Shown in pieces: positions 52,470-61,910 of a stretch of 64,000 bases of DNA. The stretch's first letter is position 1. Every line of letters starts with the position of its first letter. The position numbers and the translations under genes are program-made. The notes below the pieces were generated by a model, which did no database searches, was not told the DNA's origin, and saw only the letters and a list, made by a program, of their open reading frames with translations. Source of the DNA: Ignavibacteriaceae bacterium (lineage in GTDB: Bacteria; Bacteroidota; Ignavibacteria; Ignavibacteriales; Ignavibacteriaceae); the NCBI GenBank assembly GCA_008933765.1, contig WBUK01000005.1, forward strand, positions 97,662 to 161,661. The letters are read 5' to 3'.

Positions 52470-53491
52470 ACAAGGCGGAAGCCTAAATTATTTCTGCCAT
52501 AGACGGGCCAATGGTCCCCCCGATTAGAAACACGGGCATACTGTGCGGCGAAAAACCAACTGCCACCGCGCAACGCTTTTTGATCTCCGGTAATACCCCC
52601 AATAGGGTTGGTCTGACGGCGGCTACTATAGCCCACTTTCCAGTCCCAGCACCATTCCCACACATTTCCGGTCATGTCATAAATGCCAAGCTCGTTCGGA
52701 AGTTTAGTCCCCACATCATGCGGTCTGTATCCGGAGTTGCCTGCATACCAGGCAATAAGATCGATATTATTGCTTCCGCTGTATTTGAAATTTTTCGATT
52801 TTCGCCCTCCCCGTGCTGCGTACTCCCACTCGGCTTCAGTAGGTAACCTGTAACCGTTGGCGTAAAAATTGCAGGTAATATTTGTTCCTGTGCCGCTGTA
52901 TGCAGGTTTTAACCCCTCTTTCTCGCTAAGTTTGTTGCAAAATTCGATTGCATCGTACCACGAAATTAATTCAACAGGAAGAGAAGCCCCCCTGTAGAAA
53001 GAAGGGTTTACCGGCATGATGCTATCCCATTGCGCCTGCGTTACTTCATATTTTGAGATGTAAAAATCGCTCAATGTAACCTCGTGCGCCGGATATTCGT
53101 CCTGCCAGCAATCGTAACCCTGTTCTGAAGTGCAGCCCATTAAAAATGTGCCCCCTTCAACGAAAACATACCCCTCCGGAACTTCTTCCTTTTTAACCGG
53201 AGCGGCCGCAGGTTTTTGAGCAGTTTCCTCAGAACTTAATTCCCGTATCAACATATAAACGGTTACACTGAATAAAACCACTCCTAAAATTATAACAACA
53301 AAGCCAAATATTTTGCCGACCGTTATTTTTCCTTTTGGATTCGGCGGAGGGAATGAAGCGTAGCCACTTCCGAAGTTGTGGCCGCTTCCGGATGAGCCGT
53401 TTGTGAGATCAGTTTTCAGAAGATTAAAATGCACCGGAAGTGATACCGATCCTTCATTTTGCACATTGATATTTTGCAGATTAACCGACAT
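52454..53491 (-). CDS. Membrane-anchored SUMF1-domain protein without kinase
   Basis: The ATG at 53491 gives 345 residues. A cytoplasmic N-terminus, one membrane helix (about residues 58-80: IFGFVVIILGVVLFSVTVYML) and a periplasmic SUMF1 domain (from about 110, FVEGGTFLMGCTSEQG) are seen. The C-terminal GGSWFFAAQYARVSNRGDHWPVYGRNNLGFRLVRTKL has the shape of the others, but its DNA does not match the framework of VR1-5, so it is not a recent homing target. Its final 16 bases are shared with the duplication. Confidence 0.8.
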   Translation of the reverse strand: MSVNLQNINVQNEGSVSLPVHFNLLKTDLTNGSSGSGHNFGSGYASFPPPNPKGKITVGKIFGFVVIILGVVLFSVTVYMLIRELSSEETAQKPAAAPVKKEEVPEGYVFVEGGTFLMGCTSEQGYDCWQDEYPAHEVTLSDFYISKYEVTQAQWDSIMPVNPSFYRGASLPVELISWYDAIEFCNKLSEKEGLKPAYSGTGTNITCNFYANGYRLPTEAEWEYAARGGRKSKNFKYSGSNNIDLIAWYAGNSGYRPHDVGTKLPNELGIYDMTGNVWEWCWDWKVGYSSRRQTNPIGGITGDQKALRGGSWFFAAQYARVSNRGDHWPVYGRNNLGFRLVRTKL

Positions 53492-53620
53492 GTTACACAA
53501 CTACTATTATGAAAGAAAAGAGAAATAAATTAACCACCAAAATATGAAATTTTTCGTGTGATACAACCCTTTTGCACTCAGGTTATTAAAAAATCTTTAA
53601 CTTTTTAACACCCGGCATCA

Positions 53621-53711
53621 TTTACGGGCTTTTTCACTTCCGTTGCCTGTCTGAACAGATTGCCGGTTTCCCTGAGTTAAACAAAACTTCAAATTTACGG
53701 GCTTTTTCACT
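53621..53711. repeat. 18-bp direct repeat downstream of the second kinase copy
   Basis: TTTACGGGCTTTTTCACT occurs at 53621-53638 and 53694-53711. It replaces the hairpin cassette seen at other variable-region genes. Confidence 0.75.
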
Positions 53712-53715
53712 CCGG

Positions 53716-55548
53716 TTACTTATTCCGTGCGAGCCGGAAGCCGAGGCTGCTGTTCCTGAAGCCGGGCATGCTGCTGCCACGATTCGCCACACGGCAGTTC
53801 CGCGCGACGCTGTACCAACACCCGCCGCGAAGCACTCGATATTCGCCCGATGAGGGTCCCTTAGGATTCGTTTGGCTTGGGGATGTGTAATCTCCTTTCC
53901 AATCCCAACACCACTCATATACATTGCCGCTCATATCATAGATTCCTATTTCGTTCGGTTGCTTTAATCCAACTTCGTGTGTTTTAATGCCTGAATTACC
54001 ATCGTACCAGGCTACTGCTCCTGTGTTGTCGCTCCCGCTGTATTTATAATTCCTTGTCCGGTTCCCACCCCTTGCCGCATATTCCCATTCCGCCTCAGTT
54101 GGTAACCTGTAGCCGTTGGAATTTCCGGAACATTCAACTACAATTTCCGTTGAACCCATTAACGATTTCCAAAATCCGGTTGCCTTAGTTTCCCTAATAA
54201 TATAGTATGGGTCAAGCCCTTCTAATTCACTTAATCTGTTGCAAAACTCAACCGCATCATACCACCTTATATTCTCAACAGGGAGTTTGGAACCTTTGAA
54301 CCATGACGGATTTCTACCCATTACACTCTCCCACTGTGCCTGTGTAACCGGGTATTTACCAATTAAAAAACTATCCAATGTAACTTCGTGAACAGGTTGC
54401 TCATCTGAGTCACCTTCATCACTACCCATCCTAAATGTGCCGCCTTCAACTGAAACAAGTTCCATTCCGGTTTTGGTTTTTATCTCGTTCCCCGATTTTG
54501 CATCAGTTTGGAATTGTGAGTTTGCCATTTCCCGCTTAAGTGCATCTCTTCCGGCGTTTGATATGTTACCGCCACCCGATCCGGCGTTTGCAGGTATTCC
54601 AAACTTTGGCAGACCAAAATCAGAAGAGAAAGTACCGGCGAACCCTGAAGAATCACCCATTTCCTTAAAACCTGCCACTCCATGACCCGCACCAACATCA
54701 CTTCCGTAAACGGTGGCACCGTCTTTTTCTAATTCTTCCAGTGCGTAGTACATCTCCATCGCACTTGAAAACCTTTTCTCTCTGTCCGGGTGAATTGCCT
54801 TCATCACATAGGCGGTAAGCTCATCTGAAATGCCGGGATAGAACTCTGTCGGTGGGGGAAGCTCACCGCTTATTATTCGGGCGTAAACTGCGGTGGGGGT
54901 GATGGTATCATCACCGGTGAAGGGAGTTTTGGCGCAGAGCATCTCGTAAAAGGTCATTCCGAGTGAATATACATCGGTACGAATATCTACGGATGAAGGA
55001 TTAATTATTGATTCGGGACTCATATAAACCGGAGTACCTTTTACAACGGTTGATGCCCCCTGACCCGCCTCCAAAACTTTGGCTATTCCGAAATCTGCAA
55101 TTTTAACCCGGTCATCCGATGTAATAAGGATGTTCGGCGGCTTCAAATCACGGTGAATAATCGGAGGATTATGTGAGTGGATGTAAGCCATTCCTTCCAA
55201 CATCTGCTTAAAGAGATTAACCGCCCGGGAACGACGGATAGGCCCCACTTCTTTTTTGATTATCTCAGAAAGCGTTCGCCCCTCAACGAACTCCATAACG
55301 ATGTAGTAGTTACCCTCATAATCAAAAATATCGGAAACGCCAACGATGTTCGGATGGCTGAGCGTTCTTAGCAGCTTCGCTTCGTTCAGAAAAAGCTTAA
55401 GCACTGTCGGGTTACTTCCGAACTGCTGCCACAACATCTTTACGGCATAAATTTCATCGAAATGCCGGTGGCGCGCTTTATACACAACACCCATTCCACC
55501 CTGCCCAAGTTGTTCAATCAGTTCGTAAACATGTACTGTTTTTGCCAT
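53716..55548 (-). CDS. Soluble Ser/Thr kinase fused to SUMF1 domain with variable region VR4
   Basis: The 610-residue protein is identical to the 50437 product from the N-terminus through the shared block and then differs only in the last third of the SUMF1 domain (from about DNTG) and the variable region. Kinase motifs are GQGGMGVVY, AVK, HRDLKPPN and DFGIAK; no membrane helix. The 3' end reads FRLARNK with codons distinct from the LARTR class, and no hairpin cassette follows. This makes a natural comparison pair: same kinase and linker, different predicted ligand face. Confidence 0.87.
   Translation of the reverse strand: MAKTVHVYELIEQLGQGGMGVVYKARHRHFDEIYAVKMLWQQFGSNPTVLKLFLNEAKLLRTLSHPNIVGVSDIFDYEGNYYIVMEFVEGRTLSEIIKKEVGPIRRSRAVNLFKQMLEGMAYIHSHNPPIIHRDLKPPNILITSDDRVKIADFGIAKVLEAGQGASTVVKGTPVYMSPESIINPSSVDIRTDVYSLGMTFYEMLCAKTPFTGDDTITPTAVYARIISGELPPPTEFYPGISDELTAYVMKAIHPDREKRFSSAMEMYYALEELEKDGATVYGSDVGAGHGVAGFKEMGDSSGFAGTFSSDFGLPKFGIPANAGSGGGNISNAGRDALKREMANSQFQTDAKSGNEIKTKTGMELVSVEGGTFRMGSDEGDSDEQPVHEVTLDSFLIGKYPVTQAQWESVMGRNPSWFKGSKLPVENIRWYDAVEFCNRLSELEGLDPYYIIRETKATGFWKSLMGSTEIVVECSGNSNGYRLPTEAEWEYAARGGNRTRNYKYSGSDNTGAVAWYDGNSGIKTHEVGLKQPNEIGIYDMSGNVYEWCWDWKGDYTSPSQTNPKGPSSGEYRVLRGGCWYSVARNCRVANRGSSMPGFRNSSLGFRLARNK
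53743..53844 (-). other. DGR-like variable region VR4
   Basis: 102 bp with variable codons GAA TAT, TGT, TAC AGC GTC, AAC, AAT, GGC AGC AGC, GGC TTC and AAC AGC AGC CTC. All AAC-type positions end in C. The bases beyond the VR differ from VR1-3. Confidence 0.85.
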
Positions 55549-55742
55549 TTTATATTATTTATGATTCCCAAAAAAGAAGTTTAATCCTTTATGCAAAATA
55601 TCGATTTTTCCTTAAGAAACTGACCTGCAGGATTATTTTCATTATGCCCATTAAAACTTTGTACCAAAAGCATAAAAATATCCGTCCCAAAAGCCGGCTT
55701 CAGAATTTTCCAACTACAAACAACCACTACAGTTTTGTTCTC
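54018..55742. repeat. 1,725-bp segmental duplication, copy 2
   Basis: Second copy of the block at 50745-52469. The right limit lies 16 bases inside the 3' end of the next SUMF1 gene (55727-56644). Confidence 0.9.
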
Positions 55743-56644
55743 GCTAACCTGAAACCAAGGCTGCTGTACCTGAAATCGGGCTTATTGCAATCACGATTTG
55801 CTACTCTGCAGTTTTGCGGATCATGAAGCCAACTTCCGCCGCGATACACCCGATACTTGCCGGTTGAAGCCCCCTTGGGATTCGTTTTGCCGGAAGATGT
55901 GTAGTAATTTCGTGAGTACCAATCCCAACACCACTCCCAAACATTGCCGGTCATATCATAAAGCCCTAATTCGTTCGGTTGCTTCTTTCCTGTTTGGTGA
56001 GTTTTGCTCCCTAAATTATCTTCGTACCAGGCAACTTCATCGATGATGTTGCTTCCGCTGTATTTGTAATTCTTTGTCAGGTTTCCTCCCCTTGCTGCAT
56101 ATTCCCACTCTGCCTCTGTGGGTAACCGGTAACCATTTGAATTAAAATTGCAAACAATATTTTTCCCGCTTCCACTGTAAGCTCTTTGCAACCCCTCTCT
56201 GTCACTCAACTTATTGCAAAACTCTACAGCATCATTCCAGCTTACATTTTCAACCGGGAGATTTGAACCTTTAAATTCAGCGGGATTACTACCCAACACA
56301 CTATCCCATAATTCCTGCGTAACTTCATACTTGCCGATATAAAAATCACTCAGGGTAACTTTGTGCTTCGGTTTTTCGTCATTTAAGCACTCACCATCCC
56401 GATCGGGTGTGCACCCCATTGTAAATGTGCCGCCCTCAACAAACACCATTTCGGAAGTTTTGGCTGTTATTTTGTTTTCACCCGAAATTTCCCCCTCTTT
56501 CTTATCAGCCCCGGATGTTTCAGCCGATTTTTCCTTATCCGTTGAAACATCATCGTCTCCGGGCTTCTTAGGTTTTTCACACGCAGACAGAAATATCACA
56601 AAAAGGAGAAATACCGCGCCGGTTATTGTTTTAAGTGCTTTCAT
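55727..56644 (-). CDS. SUMF1-domain lipoprotein, non-variable class
   Basis: The 305-residue product has a signal peptide and lipobox LSAC (Cys at about 22). A charged linker (about 25-65) and a SUMF1 domain (FVEGGTFTMGCTPDRDG through GFRLARTKL) follow. At protein level the C-terminus (GGSWLHDPQNCRVANRDCNKPDFRYSSLGFRLARTKL) looks like the DGR targets, but codons differ throughout (for example AACTGCAGAGTAGCA instead of AACTGCCGTGTGGCG), so this is an ancestral or static paralog. Confidence 0.82.
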   Translation of the reverse strand: MKALKTITGAVFLLFVIFLSACEKPKKPGDDDVSTDKEKSAETSGADKKEGEISGENKITAKTSEMVFVEGGTFTMGCTPDRDGECLNDEKPKHKVTLSDFYIGKYEVTQELWDSVLGSNPAEFKGSNLPVENVSWNDAVEFCNKLSDREGLQRAYSGSGKNIVCNFNSNGYRLPTEAEWEYAARGGNLTKNYKYSGSNIIDEVAWYEDNLGSKTHQTGKKQPNELGLYDMTGNVWEWCWDWYSRNYYTSSGKTNPKGASTGKYRVYRGGSWLHDPQNCRVANRDCNKPDFRYSSLGFRLARTKL

Positions 56645-56700
56645 AACTTGTTCGCTGCTTCCATATTTTGATTATTCAAATTCTCTCTGAAAAAAAATCA

Positions 56701-57702
56701 CTACATCCTTGATCTTGCCACCCGAAACCCGGTATTATTATACCCATAATTGCCGGAAATAATGCCTCGTGCCCCCACACGGCCATAACTCGGGTTTTCA
56801 GACCAACTGCCACCTCGCAATGTTCGGTATTGCCCCCATTGCGGTCCCGTAGGGTTTACTTGACTTACGGCAGAATAATCCCCCTTCCAATCCCAACACC
56901 AATCCCAGACATTACCGCTCATATCAAAAAGCCCAAGCTCGTTCGGCAGCTTTTTGCCCACTTCGTGTGTTCTGCCCCATGAGTTACCATCATACCATGC
57001 AACCTCCCCTAAGATATTGCTGCCGCAATATTTATAGCTTTTCGATTTTCTGCCACCCCGTGCGGCGTACTCCCACTCCGCCTCAGTTGGAAGGCGATAC
57101 CCGTTAGCATTGAAATCGCAGGAAACAGAGTTTCCGGCACCGCTGTAAGCCCTTTCCAACCCTTCTTTATCGCTTAACCAGTTGCAGTACGCCACTGCGT
57201 CTGCCCAGCTTACATAGATAACCGGGTGATTCCTCTCGGAGTTGCTTCTAATCTTTGCGTTGACATCAAAGCGCCAGTTCACGCCGGAGAAAACCCTCCA
57301 CGAATCTCCGTACCGGAGATAGCAAATGCCTGATTTTTCGGCATCTGTTTTGTAGCCGGTCTCCTCAATAAACCTGGAAAACTGCCCAAAAGTAACCTCA
57401 AATTTATTTATATAGAAACTATTTAATGTAACCTGATGAGCGGGTTTTTCATAATTGTAGCAATCGCCCCCTTGTTCAGAAGTGCAGCCCATCATAAATG
57501 TTCCGCCTTCAACTAACACCATTTCCGGTGAATTACGATTTGCCGTATCTGCGGTAGAAGAAGTGTTAAGCTCGCCGGCGGCGTCTGATTTTTCGAATAT
57601 TACGAACGCCACTACCAGAGTGATCAGTAAAGTAGCCACTACGCCCAGAAGCAAAAAAAACAGCGAAGAATTGCGTAACTTTTGTTTGTTATTTGTAACC
57701 AT
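56701..57702 (-). CDS. Membrane-anchored SUMF1-domain protein, non-variable
   Basis: The 333-residue protein has an N-terminal membrane helix (about residues 13-35: LFFLLLGVVATLLITLVVAFVIF) and a SUMF1 domain starting at about 62 (LVEGGTFMMGCTSEQG). It includes the insert seen in the 16174 kinase (IEETGYKTDAEKSG), which the shorter SUMF1 proteins lack. The C-terminus GGSWSENPSYGRVGARGIISGNYGYNNTGFRVARSRM is divergent in DNA from VR1-5. No kinase is attached. Confidence 0.8.
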   Translation of the reverse strand: MVTNNKQKLRNSSLFFLLLGVVATLLITLVVAFVIFEKSDAAGELNTSSTADTANRNSPEMVLVEGGTFMMGCTSEQGGDCYNYEKPAHQVTLNSFYINKFEVTFGQFSRFIEETGYKTDAEKSGICYLRYGDSWRVFSGVNWRFDVNAKIRSNSERNHPVIYVSWADAVAYCNWLSDKEGLERAYSGAGNSVSCDFNANGYRLPTEAEWEYAARGGRKSKSYKYCGSNILGEVAWYDGNSWGRTHEVGKKLPNELGLFDMSGNVWDWCWDWKGDYSAVSQVNPTGPQWGQYRTLRGGSWSENPSYGRVGARGIISGNYGYNNTGFRVARSRM

Positions 57703-58103
57703 ATTTCCGGCCCAACTATTTTTAATTTAAATTGGTAACATTGTTTAACGCCGGGGCAGCACACACTGCCCTGTTTGAACGAAAAGCCTTTGTAAATCCG
57801 GTATTTTAGCCATAAACCATAAAAACCTGACTGATGAAAGAAAACGAAATGTGAGATAACGAAAATATTCAAACTTTCCGTAATATTTCAATATTTACGG
57901 GCAATTATTGAATTTACCGGCGAAAAAATTTGTATGCCCGTCTTCGGTTGATTCGCACAGACCACCACGCAGACATCTGAATGACCTCTTCTGAAAAATC
58001 AAACACTTTTTCTGCTTCACCTGATTCGAGCACACCACCTCTATCGGAACTCCCCGAACCAACACCCTCCCCGGGAACAACCATCACTTCGCCAAAATCA
58101 CTA
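57703..58103. other. Gene-free 401-base intergenic region
   Basis: Between two same-strand genes. A 61-codon frame here has no support. I see no repeat, terminator or template-repeat-like sequence; the upstream promoter of the SUMF1 membrane gene must lie here. Confidence 0.45.
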
Positions 58104-59912
58104 CTATTTTGATCTCACAAGCCGAAAGCCGATATTGGTGCCTTTAGAAGTATAATGATTGCAACCACGCGCAGAAACCCGGCAATCACTCCCCTGTCGG
58201 GACCAATCACCCCCACGAAGCGCCCGATAATTCAGAATCCACGCTAATTGTGAATTATTATTTGTGTCACTTGTTTTTGAACCTAAATCCATACAATTAT
58301 CCCAGCACCACTCCCAAATGTTACCACTCATATCGTAAAGCCCAAGTTCGTTCGGCAGCATTCTTCCCACCGGGTGGGAAACCTTGTTAGAATTCTTCTT
58401 ATACCAGGCAATTTTCTCAATATCGCTGCTGCCACTGTACTTATAATTTCCCGAACGCAAACCACCCCGTGCGGCGTATTCCCACTCCGCCTCGGTGGGC
58501 AACCTGTAACCGTTTGCCTGAAAATTGCACGAAATATTCATACTCCCACCGCTGTAAGCCCTTTCCAACCCTTCTTTATCGCTTAACCAGTTGCAAAATT
58601 CAACTGCATAGAGCCAGCTGACTCCTTCGACCGGCAGATTTTTACCCTCATATTTGGAAGGGTTAAAATCCATAACACTTTCCCAAAGCTCCTGCGTAAC
58701 TTCGTATTTGGAGATATAAAAGTCGTTAACGGAAACTGTTTTCGCCGGGTTAGTGCTTTCGTTACATTCGGGTTCCTGATCGGGCGTACAACCCATCAAA
58801 TAAGTACCCCCTTTCACAAAGACCATCTCGTGCAGAATCTCACCGGAAGTTAAACTTTTGATTAAAAAAAATGCAACCAGCAACAAACCCGCGAGAAGAG
58901 AAAACTTAACAATATTTGCAGCTCTGTGTAGCCTGCTTCCTGCCCCTTTTTTCCGGGGGCGGATTAGTTGGTTCAAAAAATTTTTGAATTTAAGCGATAG
59001 AATACGCCGGGTTTTAATTTTGGTTTTATTCATAACAACGGCGAGAGAAATCTTCCCCTTGATTGATTCTACCACTGTTGCACCCATTTCTTCCAATTTA
59101 TTTAGCTCTTCCAGCATCTCCTGTGCACCGGCGAACCGGCTCTCCCGATCGGGGTGGAGTGCTTTCATCACAAAATCGGAAAGCTGATCAGATATGCCGG
59201 GATAATAAGCCGTTGGCGGAGGGATTTTATTCTTCATCACCCGTTCATATATTAAAATCGGGGAGGTATCAATCGCCGGATCAAAGGGAAGGCGACCGCA
59301 AAGCATTACATAAAACGACATCCCCAAAGAATAGATATCCGCACGAATATCAATTTTGCCCGGTTCCCGTATCTGTTCCGGGCTCATATAGTTTGGTGTA
59401 CCCTTCATCACGGTGCTTGTCTGTGAACCGACCTCCAACGCTTTTGCCAGCCCAAAATCGGTTATTTTAACTACATCATCTTTAGTTACGAGAATGTTCA
59501 GCGGTTTGAGATCGCGGTGGAGTACGGGCGGATTTTGTGATTGGATATATGCCATCCCTTCCAACATCTGCTTGAAGAGATTGATCGCCCGGGTGTGCTG
59601 AATGGGCCCCACTTCCTTCTGAATAATTTCCGCCAGGGTACGCCCCTCGACGAACTCCATCACGATATAGTGGTTGTTTTCAAACTCAAAAATATCGGAA
59701 ACCTTAACGATATTTGGGTGACTGAGCTTTCTGAGAAGTTTTGCCTCGTTCAAAAACAGCCGGATCATCGCCTGATCGCTGCCGAATTGTTGCCACAACA
59801 TCTTCATGGCGTAGATTTCATTAAAATGGATGTGCCGTACCTTATAAACAACACCCATTCCCCCTTGCCCTAATTGCTCAATTAACTGATAGCTTTTTAC
59901 AGTCTTTGACAT
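58104..59912 (-). CDS. Membrane Ser/Thr kinase fused to SUMF1 domain, non-variable
   Basis: The 602-residue protein has a kinase domain (about 8-270: GQGGMGVVYKVRH, AMK, HRDLKPLN, DFGLAK), a membrane helix at about 333-352 (VKFSLLAGLLLVAFFLIK) and a SUMF1 domain from about 365 (FVKGGTYLMGCTPDQE). The end, RALRGGDWSRQGSDCRVSARGCNHYTSKGTNIGFRLVRSK, differs in length and DNA from VR1-5. It represents the static version of the same receptor-kinase architecture. Confidence 0.82.
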   Translation of the reverse strand: MSKTVKSYQLIEQLGQGGMGVVYKVRHIHFNEIYAMKMLWQQFGSDQAMIRLFLNEAKLLRKLSHPNIVKVSDIFEFENNHYIVMEFVEGRTLAEIIQKEVGPIQHTRAINLFKQMLEGMAYIQSQNPPVLHRDLKPLNILVTKDDVVKITDFGLAKALEVGSQTSTVMKGTPNYMSPEQIREPGKIDIRADIYSLGMSFYVMLCGRLPFDPAIDTSPILIYERVMKNKIPPPTAYYPGISDQLSDFVMKALHPDRESRFAGAQEMLEELNKLEEMGATVVESIKGKISLAVVMNKTKIKTRRILSLKFKNFLNQLIRPRKKGAGSRLHRAANIVKFSLLAGLLLVAFFLIKSLTSGEILHEMVFVKGGTYLMGCTPDQEPECNESTNPAKTVSVNDFYISKYEVTQELWESVMDFNPSKYEGKNLPVEGVSWLYAVEFCNWLSDKEGLERAYSGGSMNISCNFQANGYRLPTEAEWEYAARGGLRSGNYKYSGSSDIEKIAWYKKNSNKVSHPVGRMLPNELGLYDMSGNIWEWCWDNCMDLGSKTSDTNNNSQLAWILNYRALRGGDWSRQGSDCRVSARGCNHYTSKGTNIGFRLVRSK

Positions 59913-59950
59913 TTTTGCCCCGATCGATTGGATTTATTTTAATTTAATAT

Positions 59951-61876
59951 TTACTTTGATTTAACAAGTCTTAAGCCAAAGACACTACTTCTGGTATTCG
60001 GCTCTGCTTTGAATTGTTTCGATAATGTTAAATCTTCCAACGGGGAAGCCCAACAGCCTCCGCGAAGCACTCGTTCAGTGCCCGATTCGGATCCGTTTGG
60101 GTTTTCCTCAAAGGGAAAATAGTAATTTTCATACAAATCCCAACACCACTCCAGCACATTACCGATAAAATCATAAAGCCCTATCCCGTTGGGTAGTTTT
60201 TTCCCACCCGGATGGGTATTAAAATCTGAATTATCCTGATACCAGCCAAATTCTGAACGGAGTATCCCGTCGAAATATTGTACATCTCCGTACTTTTCTC
60301 CCGAGTAAGAATCATAATCGTCTGAATCATCATCATACTGCCCGTCTTCATTGCGTTTCTCATTAATTAAGTTTGAGTTACCTGTTGCGGCATATTCCCA
60401 TTCAGATTCTGTCGGCAGGCGGTAGCCGTTTGCGTTAAAGTCGCATTTAACCATTGTATCCCGGATTTCATAAGCCCGTTGTAAACCATAAATATCACTC
60501 AGCCGATTGCAAAATTCAACAGCTTCGAACCACGAAATATTTTCCACCGGCAGGTTATCACCTCTATTCATTGAGCGGTTGCTTCCCATTACTTCTTCCC
60601 ACAATTTCTGCGTAACTTCATATTTCCCTATGTAAAAACCGGGTATAATTAGGTAACTATGGTTTGAAGATCCGGGCTCATCTCTATCTGCTCCGGAACT
60701 TGACGAAGCAAGCTTTCTTCCTTTAACAAATACCATTTCAAGCCCTTTGCCGGTCGGTATAGAATCTTTTAATAAGAATTGAAACAGAAGTATTAAGCAT
60801 ACGAGGGAAACGCTGACTGCGGCAAAAATGATGTTGAATTTTTTGCTTCTGAATGGTTTAATTTTCCTTAGCAGGTTTCTACTAAACCTGCTTTTGCTTA
60901 GCCGGATAAGATTTTTCAGCCGGTTTTCCCTGATGTGTTGGGAAGTGTCTCCGCTTGCGGATTTGTGCCGGTGTTCATTATCGTGCCGGCCTTCATTATC
61001 AGGGAAAGTGCTAAGCCGTGGCGGTTTGTAATCCATTATAGTTTCCCCTCTGTCTTCCAGCAGTTCCAACTTATCCAACATCTGCTGTGCGCTTGAAAAC
61101 CGGCGCTTCCGGTTCGGGTGGATTGCCTTCATCACATAGGCTGCCAAGCTCTCGGTTATGCCCGAGTAATATTCAGTGGGTGGGGGGATTTGTTTGTTCA
61201 CCACTTTCTCGTAGATCAACATAGGTGTGTTATCCGTCGCCGGATCAAACGGCAAACGCCCGCAGAGCATAACATAGAGCGACATCCCTAAGGAATATAC
61301 ATCGGTTCTGACATCAATATTGCCCGGTTCCCGTATCTGTTCCGGACTCATGTAGTGTGGCGTCCCTTTCATAACCGTGCTTTGCGCTGCGCTCAAATCC
61401 AAAACTTTTGCCAGCCCAAAATCTGTTATTTTAACAACATCATCTTTTGTTACAATGATGTTCAGCGGTTTGAGGTCGCGGTGAATAATCGGAGGATTTT
61501 GCGAGTGGATATACGCCATCCCCTCTAACATCTGTTTGAAGAGATTGATCGCTCTGACCTGTTGGATGGGGCCCACTTCCTTTTGAATGATTTCCGCCAG
61601 GGTGCGCCCCTCGACGAATTCCATAACAATGAAGTTTTCGCTGTTGTAACTTACCATGTCAGTTACATTTACAATGTTCGGATGATGAAGCTTCCGGAGG
61701 AGCTTCGCCTCGTTGACGAAAAGCTGAAGTACGGTGGGGTCGCTGCCGAATTGTTGCCACAACATCTTCATGGCGTAGATTTCGTTAAAATGGATGTGCC
61801 GGGCTTTATACACCACTCCCATCCCACCTTGACCAAGTTGCTCCATCAGTTCATAATTTTGTACAATTTTTGCCAT
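59951..61876 (-). CDS. Membrane Ser/Thr kinase fused to divergent SUMF1 domain
   Basis: The 641-residue protein has a kinase domain (GQGGMGVVY, AMK, HRDLKPLN, DFGLAK) and a basic linker with an N-terminal-side membrane helix (about 350-370: FNIIFAAVSVSLVCLILLFQFLL). The SUMF1 domain is divergent, begins around 375 and lacks the first Gly-rich motif. It has an acidic insertion (about 540-560: RNEDGQYDDDSDDYDSY). The C-terminus WASPLEDLTLSKQFKAEPNTR departs furthest from the others, suggesting drift of this copy. Confidence 0.78.
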   Translation of the reverse strand: MAKIVQNYELMEQLGQGGMGVVYKARHIHFNEIYAMKMLWQQFGSDPTVLQLFVNEAKLLRKLHHPNIVNVTDMVSYNSENFIVMEFVEGRTLAEIIQKEVGPIQQVRAINLFKQMLEGMAYIHSQNPPIIHRDLKPLNIIVTKDDVVKITDFGLAKVLDLSAAQSTVMKGTPHYMSPEQIREPGNIDVRTDVYSLGMSLYVMLCGRLPFDPATDNTPMLIYEKVVNKQIPPPTEYYSGITESLAAYVMKAIHPNRKRRFSSAQQMLDKLELLEDRGETIMDYKPPRLSTFPDNEGRHDNEHRHKSASGDTSQHIRENRLKNLIRLSKSRFSRNLLRKIKPFRSKKFNIIFAAVSVSLVCLILLFQFLLKDSIPTGKGLEMVFVKGRKLASSSSGADRDEPGSSNHSYLIIPGFYIGKYEVTQKLWEEVMGSNRSMNRGDNLPVENISWFEAVEFCNRLSDIYGLQRAYEIRDTMVKCDFNANGYRLPTESEWEYAATGNSNLINEKRNEDGQYDDDSDDYDSYSGEKYGDVQYFDGILRSEFGWYQDNSDFNTHPGGKKLPNGIGLYDFIGNVLEWCWDLYENYYFPFEENPNGSESGTERVLRGGCWASPLEDLTLSKQFKAEPNTRSSVFGLRLVKSK

Positions 61877-61910
61877 GTTATCCCACTTACGAAATTGTTC
61901 TGTAATTATG

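Noticed and set aside
54480..54719. Minus-strand 79-codon frame inside the kinase-SUMF1 gene, duplicated at 51207
   Set aside because: It is an alternate frame of the duplicated kinase gene; being present twice only reflects the segmental duplication.
57895..58080. 61-codon frame in the intergenic region
   Set aside because: No start signal, no family similarity and no conservation cue; likely chance.
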